Source: Hymenobacter aerilatus
Lineage (GTDB): Bacteria; Bacteroidota; Bacteroidia; Cytophagales; Hymenobacteraceae
Direction of reading: 5' to 3'
Assembly: GCF_022921095.1 (NCBI RefSeq)
Contig: NZ_CP095053.1
Location: 1,344,501 to 1,408,500 of the forward strand
Length of the DNA stretch: 64,000 bases
Position 1 is the first letter of the stretch, and each line of letters opens with the position of its first letter. This document shows, one piece after another, positions 8,167 to 16,792 of the stretch. The translations under genes and the position numbers were made by a program. Under the pieces are notes generated by a model that was not told where the DNA came from, did no database searches, and saw nothing but the letters and a program-made list of their open reading frames with translations.

Positions 8167-9240
8167 ATGCCTAAAATCAACAGCTTCAGTGTATATACTG
8201 CCAAAGCCAAGTTGGCTAATCCTATTTCTGACGCGACACACACGCTCACCGAAATTTCGTTTTTGGTACTGCGCATCACCACCGAAACAGGCGTAGTAGG
8301 CGAGTCCTACCTACTGAGTTTTCAGTACAGTCCGCAGGCTATTGCTGGGGCCATAAAAGATGCCGGCCAGGTGGTGCTAGGCGCAGAGGTTTCCGAGACG
8401 GTGAAAGTATTCGAGCAGCTCAACCAGGCGAACGAATACTTTGGGATGGAGGGAATCAACCGGTGGGCACAAGCCGCTTACAACATTGCCATGTGGGATG
8501 CCTGGTGCAAAATACTTGGCCAGCCCATTTGGAAAGTGCTTGGTACATCGAGAACAGAAGTGCCCATTTACGGCAGCGGCGGGTGGATTTCTTACTCCGT
8601 GGAAGAGCTGATTGGTGAGGTAAGCGCCTACAAGGCACGCGGTTTTCAGGCCGTGAAAATCAAGGTAGGCAAGCCCGATTGGAAAGAAGACCTAGAAAGG
8701 TTGCGGCTCGTGCGCGAAGCCGTGGGGAACGACATCGGCATTATGATGGACGCCAACCAGGGCATGACGGTGCCGAATGCCCTGGCGCTGGCCCGGGCCG
8801 CCCGCGAATTACATATTCAGTGGTTTGAGGAGCCCATTGCCCACCACGATTTTCAGGGCTACGAGCTGCTGCGCAACCAAGCGGGTATTTCGCTGGCCAT
8901 GGGCGAGCGGGAGTATTCTACCCTCCCCCTGCGCGAGTTGCTCAGCCGCAATGCCATCGACATCTGGCAACCGGATATTCTGCGCCTGGGTGGGGTAGAG
9001 GCCTGGCGCGACAGTGCGGCGCTGGCCAATAGCTTCAACGTTCCGGTGCTGCCGCACTACTACAAAGACTACGATATTCCCCTGCTCTGCACCATTGCCA
9101 ATGGCGCCGGCGCCGAGTCGTTCGACTGGATAGATCCGCTAATTGACCATCCGCTGCAAATAACGAATGGCATGGCCCGCCCGCACAATCGGCCCGGCTG
9201 GGGTTTCAGTTTCAAAGACGCGTCGCTGACGGAAATCTAA
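8167..9240 (+). CDS. Mandelate racemase/muconate lactonising enzyme family protein (enolase superfamily)
   Basis: 357 residues with both enolase-superfamily domains. The barrel has the K164-x-K166 motif, metal ligands D195 (MMDANQ), E221 (FEEP) and E247 (GERE), and H297 on strand seven (LPHYYKDYD). Such enzymes abstract the alpha-proton of a carboxylate and usually dehydrate sugar acids or racemise or cycloisomerise substrates. The next gene, an SDR oxidoreductase, starts 6 bp after its stop, so the pair is probably an operon for a sugar acid. The exact substrate cannot be read from the sequence. Confidence 0.85.
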   Translation: MPKINSFSVYTAKAKLANPISDATHTLTEISFLVLRITTETGVVGESYLLSFQYSPQAIAGAIKDAGQVVLGAEVSETVKVFEQLNQANEYFGMEGINRWAQAAYNIAMWDAWCKILGQPIWKVLGTSRTEVPIYGSGGWISYSVEELIGEVSAYKARGFQAVKIKVGKPDWKEDLERLRLVREAVGNDIGIMMDANQGMTVPNALALARAARELHIQWFEEPIAHHDFQGYELLRNQAGISLAMGEREYSTLPLRELLSRNAIDIWQPDILRLGGVEAWRDSAALANSFNVPVLPHYYKDYDIPLLCTIANGAGAESFDWIDPLIDHPLQITNGMARPHNRPGWGFSFKDASLTEI

Positions 9241-9246
9241 TAGGGT

Positions 9247-10014
9247 ATGAACACGAAAATCGACTCGCTTTTTTCGCTGGCGGGCAAGCGAATTATTGTC
9301 ACCGGGGCCTCCAGTGGCTTAGGCCTCGACCAGGCCATTATGCTAGCGCAGTGCGGCGCCGAGGTATTTGCCCTGAGCCGCACCGGTCACATCAAAGTGG
9401 CGTACGACGCGCCAGTGCCGGACAACATCTCCTTTATCCAGCTGGATGTGACGGATGAGGCGGCCGTGAAGGCGGTGTTCGACCGTATCGGCACAAGCGG
9501 GGGCATCGATGTGCTGATCAACAACGCCGGCATCACCCAGCGCAAGCGCGCCGAAACACTCAGCACAGAAGAATGGGAAGCCATTCACGCCGTAAACGTG
9601 ACGAGCGTTTTCACTTGCTGCCGGCAGGCGTTTCCATATTTAAGCCAATCGGCACACGTGGGACGCATTATCAATATTTCCTCCATGGCTTCCTACCTAG
9701 GTTTTTCGGAGGTGGTGCCGTATAGCTCCAGCAAATCGGCGGTGGTGGGCATCACGCGGGGGCTGGCCGTGGAGTGGAGCCAGCAGAATATTCTCGTCAA
9801 CTCCGTATCGCCGGGCTGGTTTCCTTCCGAAATGAGCCAGCAGGTGATGGATGAGGAACGCAAGCAGAAGATCTTGCAGCGCATGCCTCTGCACCGGTTT
9901 GGGCGGCCCGAGGAGCTGTCGGCACTGATCTGCTTCTTGGCTTCTCCCAGTGCTACCTACATCACGGGGCAGGACTTCAGCGTGGATGGTGGCGCGCTGG
10001 CATTTGGTTTCTGA
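9247..10014 (+). CDS. Short-chain dehydrogenase/reductase, sugar-acid type
   Basis: A 255-residue classical SDR. The Rossmann motif is TGASSGLG (residues 19-26), followed by the NNAG motif, a catalytic Ser in NISSMASY and the YSSSK catalytic pair; the C-terminus has the usual DGG. The closest functional types are gluconate 5-dehydrogenase and 2-deoxy-D-gluconate 3-dehydrogenase, which fits its 6-bp spacing behind an enolase-superfamily enzyme. The specific substrate is inferred only from that context. Confidence 0.85.
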   Translation: MNTKIDSLFSLAGKRIIVTGASSGLGLDQAIMLAQCGAEVFALSRTGHIKVAYDAPVPDNISFIQLDVTDEAAVKAVFDRIGTSGGIDVLINNAGITQRKRAETLSTEEWEAIHAVNVTSVFTCCRQAFPYLSQSAHVGRIINISSMASYLGFSEVVPYSSSKSAVVGITRGLAVEWSQQNILVNSVSPGWFPSEMSQQVMDEERKQKILQRMPLHRFGRPEELSALICFLASPSATYITGQDFSVDGGALAFGF

Positions 10015-10090
10015 TGGCAGTAGGGTAGGAGGCTCCGGTATTTTCGTTTTCTTTCTGCTCCTGTACTTACCTACTTCCTGCTTATTACGC

Positions 10091-11017
10091 ATGAAAAAAC
10101 TCTTCCTCGCTACGTTCTTACTGGCTGCTTCTGCCGCGCCGCTGGTTGCTCAGCAGCAAATTTTGCCGCTCTACCCTAGTGCAATTCCCGATTCTAAACC
10201 CAATAAAAGCGTCACGGAAACCGCCGAGAAGCGCCCCAATGTCGCCGAGTTTGTACGGCAGGTGGTGCAGCCCAAGCTACTGGTGTACCCCGCCCCGGCC
10301 GACAAAGCCAACGGCACGGCCGTGGTGGTGTGCCCCGGCGGTGGCTACGGTTTTCTGTCGATGGTGAACGAGGGCTACCAGGTAGCCGAGAAGCTGAACG
10401 CCATGGGCATCACGGTATTTGTGCTGAAATACCGCCTACCCGACGACCGTACTCAACCCGATAAAAGCATAGCGCCGTTACTGGATGTGCAGCAAGCCAT
10501 TCGGATGGTGCGCGAACAGGCGGCCAAGTTCAACGTCAACCCCAACCGCATTGGGGTGGCAGGTTTCTCGGCGGGTGGGCACTTGGCCAGCACGGCGGGC
10601 ACGCACTTCGCGAAGCCAGTAGGCAATAAGCCTGGTCCCACCTCCGTGCGCCCCGATTTTCTGATTCTGGCCTACCCCGTCATCACCTTCAACGACAGCC
10701 TCACGCACCGGGGCTCACGGGAAAATTTGATTGGCAAAAACGCGTCGGCTGAGCAAGTGCAGCTGTATTCCAATGAGCTGCAGGTGTCAGCCCAAACGCC
10801 CCCTACCTTCCTGATACACACCCAGGACGACGGGGTGGTGCCGGTGCAGAATAGCCTGCTGTTCTATCAGGCCTGCCTGCGCCACAAGGTGCCCGTCGAG
10901 ATGCACCTCTACCCCAAAGGCGGCCATGGCTACGGTTTCTACAACCGGACCACTAAGGACGATTGGGCGGAGCGACTACGTAACTGGCTGGATATGAATG
11001 GGTGGCTGACGAAGTAG
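10091..11017 (+). CDS. Secreted alpha/beta hydrolase, esterase (Aes/BD-FAE-like)
   Basis: 308 residues starting with a signal peptide (MKKLFLATFLLAASAAPLVAQ). It has a glycine-rich oxyanion segment (VVCPGGGYGF), the nucleophile elbow GFSAGG, a late Asp in HTQDDGVVP and the catalytic His in GGHGYGF. These are features of carbohydrate esterases that remove acetyl or feruloyl groups. It follows the SDR by 76 bp and ends at a strong bidirectional terminator facing the polysaccharide locus, so a role in trimming esterified glycans is plausible. The start was chosen for the signal peptide; the frame is open further upstream. Confidence 0.8.
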   Translation: MKKLFLATFLLAASAAPLVAQQQILPLYPSAIPDSKPNKSVTETAEKRPNVAEFVRQVVQPKLLVYPAPADKANGTAVVVCPGGGYGFLSMVNEGYQVAEKLNAMGITVFVLKYRLPDDRTQPDKSIAPLLDVQQAIRMVREQAAKFNVNPNRIGVAGFSAGGHLASTAGTHFAKPVGNKPGPTSVRPDFLILAYPVITFNDSLTHRGSRENLIGKNASAEQVQLYSNELQVSAQTPPTFLIHTQDDGVVPVQNSLLFYQACLRHKVPVEMHLYPKGGHGYGFYNRTTKDDWAERLRNWLDMNGWLTK

Positions 11018-11037
11018 CTGGTAATAGAGTTAGATTA

Positions 11038-11079
11038 AAAAGCAGTGCCCCTCCTTTCTCAAGGAGGGGCACTGCTTTT
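11038..11079. terminator. Bidirectional rho-independent terminator
   Basis: Perfect stem AAAAGCAGTGCCCCTCCTT with its mirror AAGGAGGGGCACTGCTTTT and a short loop. A and T runs on the two sides let it serve both the esterase (plus) and the GH97 gene (minus). Its CCTCC/GGAGG stem resembles the inner hairpin of family D repeats. Confidence 0.85.
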
Positions 11080-11102
11080 AACTGATAATGGTAATGGTCG
11101 AG

Positions 11103-12968
11103 CTACTCTTTAGTAAACCTACCCAGGTAGCCTCCGCCATCTGCTAGTTTGAGCGTCAGCTTGTTTTGTTTGCTGACCTTGCTCTTCTGGATGGTATCTG
11201 CCTTTGGGTTGCCGGCTTCATCGGCTAGCGTTGCAGCTTGGTAGCTGCCTGCGCTAAGAAAACCTAGATCAACGGTGACTGACTGCGCTTTTTCGCCGTT
11301 CAGGGCGGCCAAGTACCAGGTGGTGCCGTTGCGGCGCGCCAGTAGAGACAGCGTGCCTATCTCACTGGCAGGTAGCACAATTGTTTCGTCCCACACGCTG
11401 GGCATGTTTACAATTAAGTCTTTGGCTTTGCTGGCCAGCATGGCTTCGGGGTTGGCAGCCACGCACAGAAAGGGCGAGGTGAACGTAGCCATCGAAGCCA
11501 TTTGGTGGGCGAACGTAGTGCCCTTGCCGATGTCGCGGAAGGTGAGGGGAGTGTAGTCGCCGTGGCCGGCGAGGTAGCGCGTGAAGGGTAGGGTAGCGTT
11601 GTGTGCGGGCCACACGGTTTCGTTTTCCAGGCCCCGCACGCCTTCCCGCGTTACCTCATTAGGCCAGGTGCGCGCTTCACCGGTGGGCTTGTTGGCGCCG
11701 TGGAAATCCAGCATCAGCTGTAGCTCAGCCGCATCGTGTAGGGCGGCCTGGTAGAAATCAATGATTTCCTGCGACTCGGTGTTGAAGAAGTCGATTTTCA
11801 ACCCGACTACCCCGATATCCTTGCATTGCTTGAAAAAAGCTTTGCGGGCCGCCGGGTCTTTCAGGCCGGGGGTACCATCGTGGTCGGGGTAGGCTTTCCA
11901 TACCCAAACTTTCACGTTTTGTGCGGCGGAGTAGGTCACCAGTTCCTGCACCAACTGCCACGGGTCTTTGCCGCCATCCTTCCAGCGCGACCAGCCTTCA
12001 TCCACCAGATTGTACTGGAAACCCAGCTGCCCCGCCCACTGCGAAAAGCGCTTCATGTTCTCAAACGTCACGCCGCCGTTGCCGGCCAGCCACGACCACA
12101 CGCTCTTGCCCGGCTGGATCCAGCTGGTGGCCATGCCCTGCGGAAACAGCTGCGGGTCGGGCTTGGGCGCCACGTTGTGCACGATGTCGCAGTTGACTAG
12201 CGTATTCAGATCGGGCCCTACCTCGATGATGCGCCAGGGCGTTTCGACGGGGCCGGTTTTCTTGGTAGTGCCGGTTAGGTTGGCCTTGAACACGCGCTTG
12301 CCCTCCGCTACCAGCGACATGCCCGCAAAATCGGTGAGGCCGCCTTCGGTGATGGCCAGGTAGCCTTGCTTGCCGGGCAGTTGCACCGTGAGCGGCGGCC
12401 CGGCTTTCAGGCCAGCCTGCACGTCTTCGATGCGCTGCTGCTGATACTTGCCCTCATAGTTACCAATGTCGGGCTGGGTCCACACGGTGCTGCCCGCGGG
12501 TAGGGTAAAGCGGGTGTTGTCGGCCGTGGTGGTGCTGGCGCCGGTCTGGCCTACTACGTAGCGCAGGGCCACGCCATCGTTGAACACACGTGTTTCCAGT
12601 TGGAAACCAGGTGCGTTGCTGCCACCCTGTACCGGCAAGATGGCTTCGTTGTAGCGGTTCACGGCCTTGCTGTGCACGCCGCGCCATGCGTAGGTTTCAT
12701 TTACAGACGTGCGTTTCACGGTGCCAAACGAGCTGCCTTTGCCAATCTCCTGCTGATTGAGTTGCAGGCCTAGCGTAGAGGGCTCCACCACTGGCTTGCC
12801 TTTATACAGAACCCGGTACTGTAGTTGGCCTTGGGTGAAAAACAGCTCCACCTGCAAGTTCTTGTCGGGGCTAACCACAGTAGTGGGTTTGGTTTGCGCC
12901 AGCAAGTGGTGGAGGGGGAGGGCTTGACTCAGCAACAAAGCAAAGCCGAACAAGGAAAGTTTGTGCAT
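11103..12968 (-). CDS. Glycoside hydrolase family 97 (alpha-glucosidase/alpha-galactosidase family)
   Basis: A 621-residue exported enzyme with a signal peptide (MHKLSLFGFALLLSQALPLH) and the GH97 layout: N-terminal beta-sandwich, (beta/alpha)8 barrel containing SVWSWLAGNGGVTFE and LVDEGWSRW, and C-terminal beta-domain. D393 in VVGLKIDFF sits where retaining GH97 members have their nucleophile, whereas inverting SusB-type alpha-glucosidases lack an Asp there. A retaining alpha-galactosidase-like activity is therefore the better guess, made from motif memory. It is the last gene of the PUL, separated from GH92 by about 270 bp that hold a family D hairpin, and may have its own promoter. Confidence 0.85.
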   Translation of the reverse strand: MHKLSLFGFALLLSQALPLHHLLAQTKPTTVVSPDKNLQVELFFTQGQLQYRVLYKGKPVVEPSTLGLQLNQQEIGKGSSFGTVKRTSVNETYAWRGVHSKAVNRYNEAILPVQGGSNAPGFQLETRVFNDGVALRYVVGQTGASTTTADNTRFTLPAGSTVWTQPDIGNYEGKYQQQRIEDVQAGLKAGPPLTVQLPGKQGYLAITEGGLTDFAGMSLVAEGKRVFKANLTGTTKKTGPVETPWRIIEVGPDLNTLVNCDIVHNVAPKPDPQLFPQGMATSWIQPGKSVWSWLAGNGGVTFENMKRFSQWAGQLGFQYNLVDEGWSRWKDGGKDPWQLVQELVTYSAAQNVKVWVWKAYPDHDGTPGLKDPAARKAFFKQCKDIGVVGLKIDFFNTESQEIIDFYQAALHDAAELQLMLDFHGANKPTGEARTWPNEVTREGVRGLENETVWPAHNATLPFTRYLAGHGDYTPLTFRDIGKGTTFAHQMASMATFTSPFLCVAANPEAMLASKAKDLIVNMPSVWDETIVLPASEIGTLSLLARRNGTTWYLAALNGEKAQSVTVDLGFLSAGSYQAATLADEAGNPKADTIQKSKVSKQNKLTLKLADGGGYLGRFTKE

Positions 12969-13034
12969 AGTAGGTCTGAAAGATGGTTAGGGTAAGGTGC
13001 GGGATAGAAACTAGAAGCTAGATATTAGGGCTAG

Positions 13035-13202
13035 TTCCCCTCCTTTTTTCAAGGAGGGGTGGCCGCAGGCCGGGGTGGTAAAATCGTTTGAACGACAACT
13101 CGCTTTTAGCTTTTCTAGCCTTCTGTTGTCTAGTCTTAACATCGTTCTGACAGTTTTACCACCCCGGCCTGTGGCCACCCCTCCTTGAAAAAAGGAGGGG
13201 AA
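13035..13202. repeat. Family D intergenic hairpin (AAGGAGGGGTGGCC core)
   Basis: Arms at 13035-13083 and 13154-13202 match at 48 of 49 positions. Each arm has its own smaller hairpin (CCCCTCC then GGAGGGG) followed by GGCCGCAGGCCGGGGTGG. It occupies the gap between GH92 and GH97. A second copy is at 55365-55526. Confidence 0.9.
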
Positions 13203-13238
13203 TTCGTTCTAACCTCCAGCTTCTAACATAATGGTCTT

Positions 13239-15440
13239 TTACTGGGTGATGACGGCTACCTCGCCGCCGTCGCGGAATAGGCTAAAAGGTACGAAATACC
13301 CCTGGCTAGCAGTCCCGTTTACCTGAATGCTGCGCAGGTTGCGGCCTGTGCCGGTGTGCTTCACCGTCAGGGTCTTGCCGCCGGGCATGTGCCACTGCAC
13401 CTCATCAAAGACGGGCACGCTCACGATGTAGCGGGCGTCGGCGGCGGAAAAGGGGTAGAGGCCCGTGGCGCTGAACACGTACCAGGCCGACATCTCGCCG
13501 GCGTCGTCCATGCCGGAGTAGCCCAACTTGTCTTTGCCCATGCCGTAGAAGCGGTCCATAATCTCATCGAGCCGGCGCTGCGACTTCTCGGGCTTGCCCA
13601 CGAAGTAGTATGAAAACGGCGCCTCGTGGTCGGGCTGGTTGCCGTGGCAGTACTGCCCAATGAAGCCCGACACGTTGCGAGCAATGTAGCTGGTGTTCCA
13701 AGGCACTGTAAACAACGAGTCGAGCTTAGCCTCGAAGGCCTGCGGGCCGCCGTACAGCTTCACCAGACCGGGCATATCGTGGGGCGCGAAGAACGATACC
13801 TGCCAGGCGTTGGCTTCGCGGAACATATACTCGTAGTAAGGATATTCGGGATTGAAGTTCTTCACCCACTGCCCGTTGGCCAGGCGGCCGCGCATGAACT
13901 TGGTGCCGTGGTCGAACACGTTGCGGTAATTCTGGGAGCGGGCCATCAGGGTGCGGTAGTTGGCGGTGTCGTTCAGCGCCTTCGCCATCTGGGCCACAGC
14001 GTAGTCGTCGAAAGCATACTCCAGCGTTTTCGACACGCCGGCCTTACCCTTGCTTTCTACGTGCGGCTTGGGCACTTCCTCGGTGGCGATGTAGCCTTTC
14101 TCGATGTACTCCTTGATGTGGGGGCGCGTGCCGCCTTCCACGTTGGCGTTGCGCAGCATCAGGCGGTACACATCCTGCACGTCGAAATTGGTGAGGCCGC
14201 GCTGATAGGCACCCGCAATAAAGGAAGCCGCATGGTCGCCGTGGAAGAAGGTAGGCAGGAACCCAGTTTTCTTGCCTTCATCGTGCATCGACTTAATGAC
14301 ATCGATGGTGGCCTCAGGCGCGAGCATGCTCATGAGCACGTCCTTGTTGCGGTAGGTGTCCCACAGCGAAGGCTCGGTGTAGTAGTTGAAGTCGGCCTTC
14401 ACCACGTTGCCCTTCGTGTCGCGGAACTCGCCGTTCAGGTCGCTGCGCAAGGCCGGCCACAGGAAGGAGCGGTACAGGCAGCTGTAGAACATTTCCTTCT
14501 GCTTGGGCGTGCCGCCCTTCACATCCACCTGCGCCAGCATCTTCTCCCAGGTATCGGCGGCGGCGCGGCGCACCTCGTCAAACGAGCGGCTGCCGATTTC
14601 CTGCGCCAGGTTCTGCTTGGCATTCTCGATGCTCACGAAGGAAATACCTGCGCGCAGCTCCACGGGCTTCTTGCCGCCATCGGCGAGGCGTAGCACAGCC
14701 AAACCGTCTTTGGTGCCGGGGCCGCGCACGTCTAGGTTCTGCATCGGCTCGCTGAGCGTGGCGTAGAAAAATACCGTTTGCCGGCCGGTTTCCTGAAAGC
14801 CCTGTACGGCCGCGTCGCCAGCCTTTTCCATGGCCCAGTTCGAGACCCGCTCGTTGGACTGCGCCAGCTTGAACACGATGCTGCGATTGTCCTTCTGCGC
14901 AAACCGGTACCGATGAAACCCAGCTCGCAGGGTAGAAGTCAGCTCTACCTGCACGCCGTAGTCTCGCAGCGTCACGCCATAGAAGCCCGGCGAGGCCGTT
15001 TCCGTTTTCTTATCGAAGCGAGAGGAGTAGTCGCCCTTGGCATTGGCCGCACCCGTAACGGGTAGCACGGGCAGGTGGCACAGGTTCCAGTGGCCTTTGT
15101 TGGTATGGGCAAACGCTACAATAACCGAATCCTCGTAGTCGTAGCCAGCGCCAGTGTGGAACTCCGTGATGGGGCTCAACTGCACCATAGCGTTGGGTAG
15201 GGCGCTGCCCGGAAACACCAGGCCGGCCCAGGCGCCGCGCCAGTCGGGGGGCGTGGTATAGCCCATGTCTTTAGGGTCGTTGAGCGGCCCCGTGCCCATA
15301 AAGGGGTTGGCGTATTGCAGATGGCTGCCCAGCTTCTCGCTCCGCCCGCCGCTGACAGAGCTGGCGGGTGGGGTGGTTTTGGTGCAGGAGAAGACGGCCA
15401 GCGCAGAAAGAAGAAGGCAGTAGCTAGGTCGTTTCAGCAT
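13239..15440 (-). CDS. Glycoside hydrolase family 92 exo-alpha-mannosidase, lipoprotein
   Basis: A 733-residue calcium-dependent inverting alpha-mannosidase type that removes terminal mannose from alpha-mannan or N-glycans. The chosen start gives a lipoprotein signal ending in LAVFSC19; the frame is open 23 codons upstream. GH92 hallmarks are GNQPDHEAPF (from residue 600, with E606) and DDAGEMSAWYVFSATG (D645 and D646), plus the N-terminal NPFMGTG segment. It follows the GH76 gene within the operon, with a small hairpin between them. Together with GH76 it points to alpha-mannan as the substrate. Linkage preference (alpha-1,2, 1,3 or 1,4) cannot be decided here. Confidence 0.92.
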   Translation of the reverse strand: MLKRPSYCLLLSALAVFSCTKTTPPASSVSGGRSEKLGSHLQYANPFMGTGPLNDPKDMGYTTPPDWRGAWAGLVFPGSALPNAMVQLSPITEFHTGAGYDYEDSVIVAFAHTNKGHWNLCHLPVLPVTGAANAKGDYSSRFDKKTETASPGFYGVTLRDYGVQVELTSTLRAGFHRYRFAQKDNRSIVFKLAQSNERVSNWAMEKAGDAAVQGFQETGRQTVFFYATLSEPMQNLDVRGPGTKDGLAVLRLADGGKKPVELRAGISFVSIENAKQNLAQEIGSRSFDEVRRAAADTWEKMLAQVDVKGGTPKQKEMFYSCLYRSFLWPALRSDLNGEFRDTKGNVVKADFNYYTEPSLWDTYRNKDVLMSMLAPEATIDVIKSMHDEGKKTGFLPTFFHGDHAASFIAGAYQRGLTNFDVQDVYRLMLRNANVEGGTRPHIKEYIEKGYIATEEVPKPHVESKGKAGVSKTLEYAFDDYAVAQMAKALNDTANYRTLMARSQNYRNVFDHGTKFMRGRLANGQWVKNFNPEYPYYEYMFREANAWQVSFFAPHDMPGLVKLYGGPQAFEAKLDSLFTVPWNTSYIARNVSGFIGQYCHGNQPDHEAPFSYYFVGKPEKSQRRLDEIMDRFYGMGKDKLGYSGMDDAGEMSAWYVFSATGLYPFSAADARYIVSVPVFDEVQWHMPGGKTLTVKHTGTGRNLRSIQVNGTASQGYFVPFSLFRDGGEVAVITQ

Positions 15441-15460
15441 GAGTTTGGGGGTAAGAATAA

Positions 15461-15490
15461 CCCTGACAGGGGCTTGAAATCCTGTCAGGG
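15461..15490. repeat. Short hairpin between GH76 and GH92
   Basis: Perfect 10-bp arms CCCTGACAGG and CCTGTCAGGG with a 10-nt loop, 21 bp upstream of the GH92 start. It has no T-run, so an mRNA-stability or translation role is more likely than termination. Confidence 0.6.
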
Positions 15491-15523
15491 CTAAGGGTTT
15501 TAAAATCAAGAGGACGAACTTCT

Positions 15524-16693
15524 TTAGAGCACGTTGCGGGCCTGCAAATCGGCCAGCGCTTCTAGCATCATCACGCCGCTCATTTGGGTAGAGCCATCCA
15601 CGTTGCTGCCGGGTAGGGCGGTCCAGTTGCTGTTGAAGATATACTGCGGCCGACGCGTGCCTTTCGAGTAGAGGCTTTCGCCGTTGAACTTCAGAAAAGA
15701 CACGTAGTTGGCCCGGTTGGTGGCACTCACGGCCGGCTCGGTAGCCAAAATGGTGAGGTAGCGCACCAGAATCCCTTTAAACAAGCCGCCGTCGCCACTG
15801 CCTTCATCCTTCATCACACCGCCCGGCGAGAGCTGGGTATTGTTGAGCACATAAGCGGCCGTGCGGTTGGCATCGTCGAGGTAGGAGGTTTGCTGAGTGG
15901 CCCGGTACAGTGCCACACCTGCCCCTATAAACGTGCCCTGGTTGTAGGTGAAGATCCAGTTCTTGTCAATCTGGTTGTTGCCCTCCCGGTTAACACCATC
16001 CCATACTTCCCCATTGGCAGGATCTACCAACTTGGCTTTCTGCCAGCTGTAAATTTTCTGAGCCCAGGCCAAGTCGTCGGGGTTGCGGTCGAGCATGTAG
16101 AGGCGAGCGGCTAGAATGGCTGCGGGGGCATTGGCGGGCGTGTTTTTGTAGCTGCGCTGCGTTTTTTTCCACGCAATGCCGCCACCCTGCTGCTCATTCC
16201 AGCCCAGCTTGATGTCGTCCCAGAGTAGGGTAGCAATGTTTTTGTATTCGGCCTCTCTGGTTACCTCATAGGCGCGCAGGCAGGCCAGCGCATGCCACTC
16301 CATGTCGTCGTAAAACTCGTTGAGGTAGGTGTTGCCGTTTTTGGCTTTCGCCCCCTGTATCAGCTGCCGCATACGGGTCAGGTAGTCAGCGCTGCTGGTG
16401 CGCTGGAAACCGTCGAGCAGGATATCAAGGCCGTGCGCTTGCCACCAATAATTGAAATTGGTTTGGCCGGCATTGTTTTGCCGATAGTAGTTGTCGTTGG
16501 CGACGTAGAAGTTCTGCTGCAACGCGGCCTGGGCCGAGTCGGCGCGGGCCGCCCAGTTGGCCGTAGCCACCACGGGCGGCGCAGTAGGCGGAGCCACGTA
16601 GTCGTCTACGGGGTCTTTGCAGGCGGTGGTGAGCAGCAGGCCCAGTAGGGCACCGCTTCCAATGCGAGAATACCAGGAAGTTGAAGTCTTCAT
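15524..16693 (-). CDS. Glycoside hydrolase family 76 endo-alpha-1,6-mannanase, lipoprotein
   Basis: 389 residues with a lipoprotein signal (LLLTTAC25), so probably anchored at the cell surface. The family's catalytic pair is D129-D130 in NEFYDDMEWHALACLRAY, on an (alpha/alpha)6 barrel scaffold; other GH76-like stretches are WWQAHGLDILLDG and FTYNQGTFIGAG. GH76 enzymes cut the alpha-1,6-mannan backbone of yeast cell-wall mannan or similar bacterial mannans. It lies between the SusE-like binding protein and GH92, as expected for the endo-acting surface enzyme of a mannan PUL. Confidence 0.92.
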   Translation of the reverse strand: MKTSTSWYSRIGSGALLGLLLTTACKDPVDDYVAPPTAPPVVATANWAARADSAQAALQQNFYVANDNYYRQNNAGQTNFNYWWQAHGLDILLDGFQRTSSADYLTRMRQLIQGAKAKNGNTYLNEFYDDMEWHALACLRAYEVTREAEYKNIATLLWDDIKLGWNEQQGGGIAWKKTQRSYKNTPANAPAAILAARLYMLDRNPDDLAWAQKIYSWQKAKLVDPANGEVWDGVNREGNNQIDKNWIFTYNQGTFIGAGVALYRATQQTSYLDDANRTAAYVLNNTQLSPGGVMKDEGSGDGGLFKGILVRYLTILATEPAVSATNRANYVSFLKFNGESLYSKGTRRPQYIFNSNWTALPGSNVDGSTQMSGVMMLEALADLQARNVL

Positions 16694-16792
16694 AATCAGT
16701 TGCTTGGGAGAAGTAAGACGGTGAGAGAGGAGACAGACAAACTAGCTGTCAAACCTTCTCACCGTCCCGCCTTTTGTATTTCAAAACGCGAC

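Noticed and set aside
9697..10092. 131-codon minus-strand frame opposite the SDR gene
   Set aside because: Antisense to the SDR catalytic region, with no family similarity.
13626..14693. Long open frame (355 codons) on the plus strand opposite GH92
   Set aside because: It is antisense to a gene with clear GH92 motifs. Long antisense frames are common in high-GC DNA, and the translation has no domain pattern.
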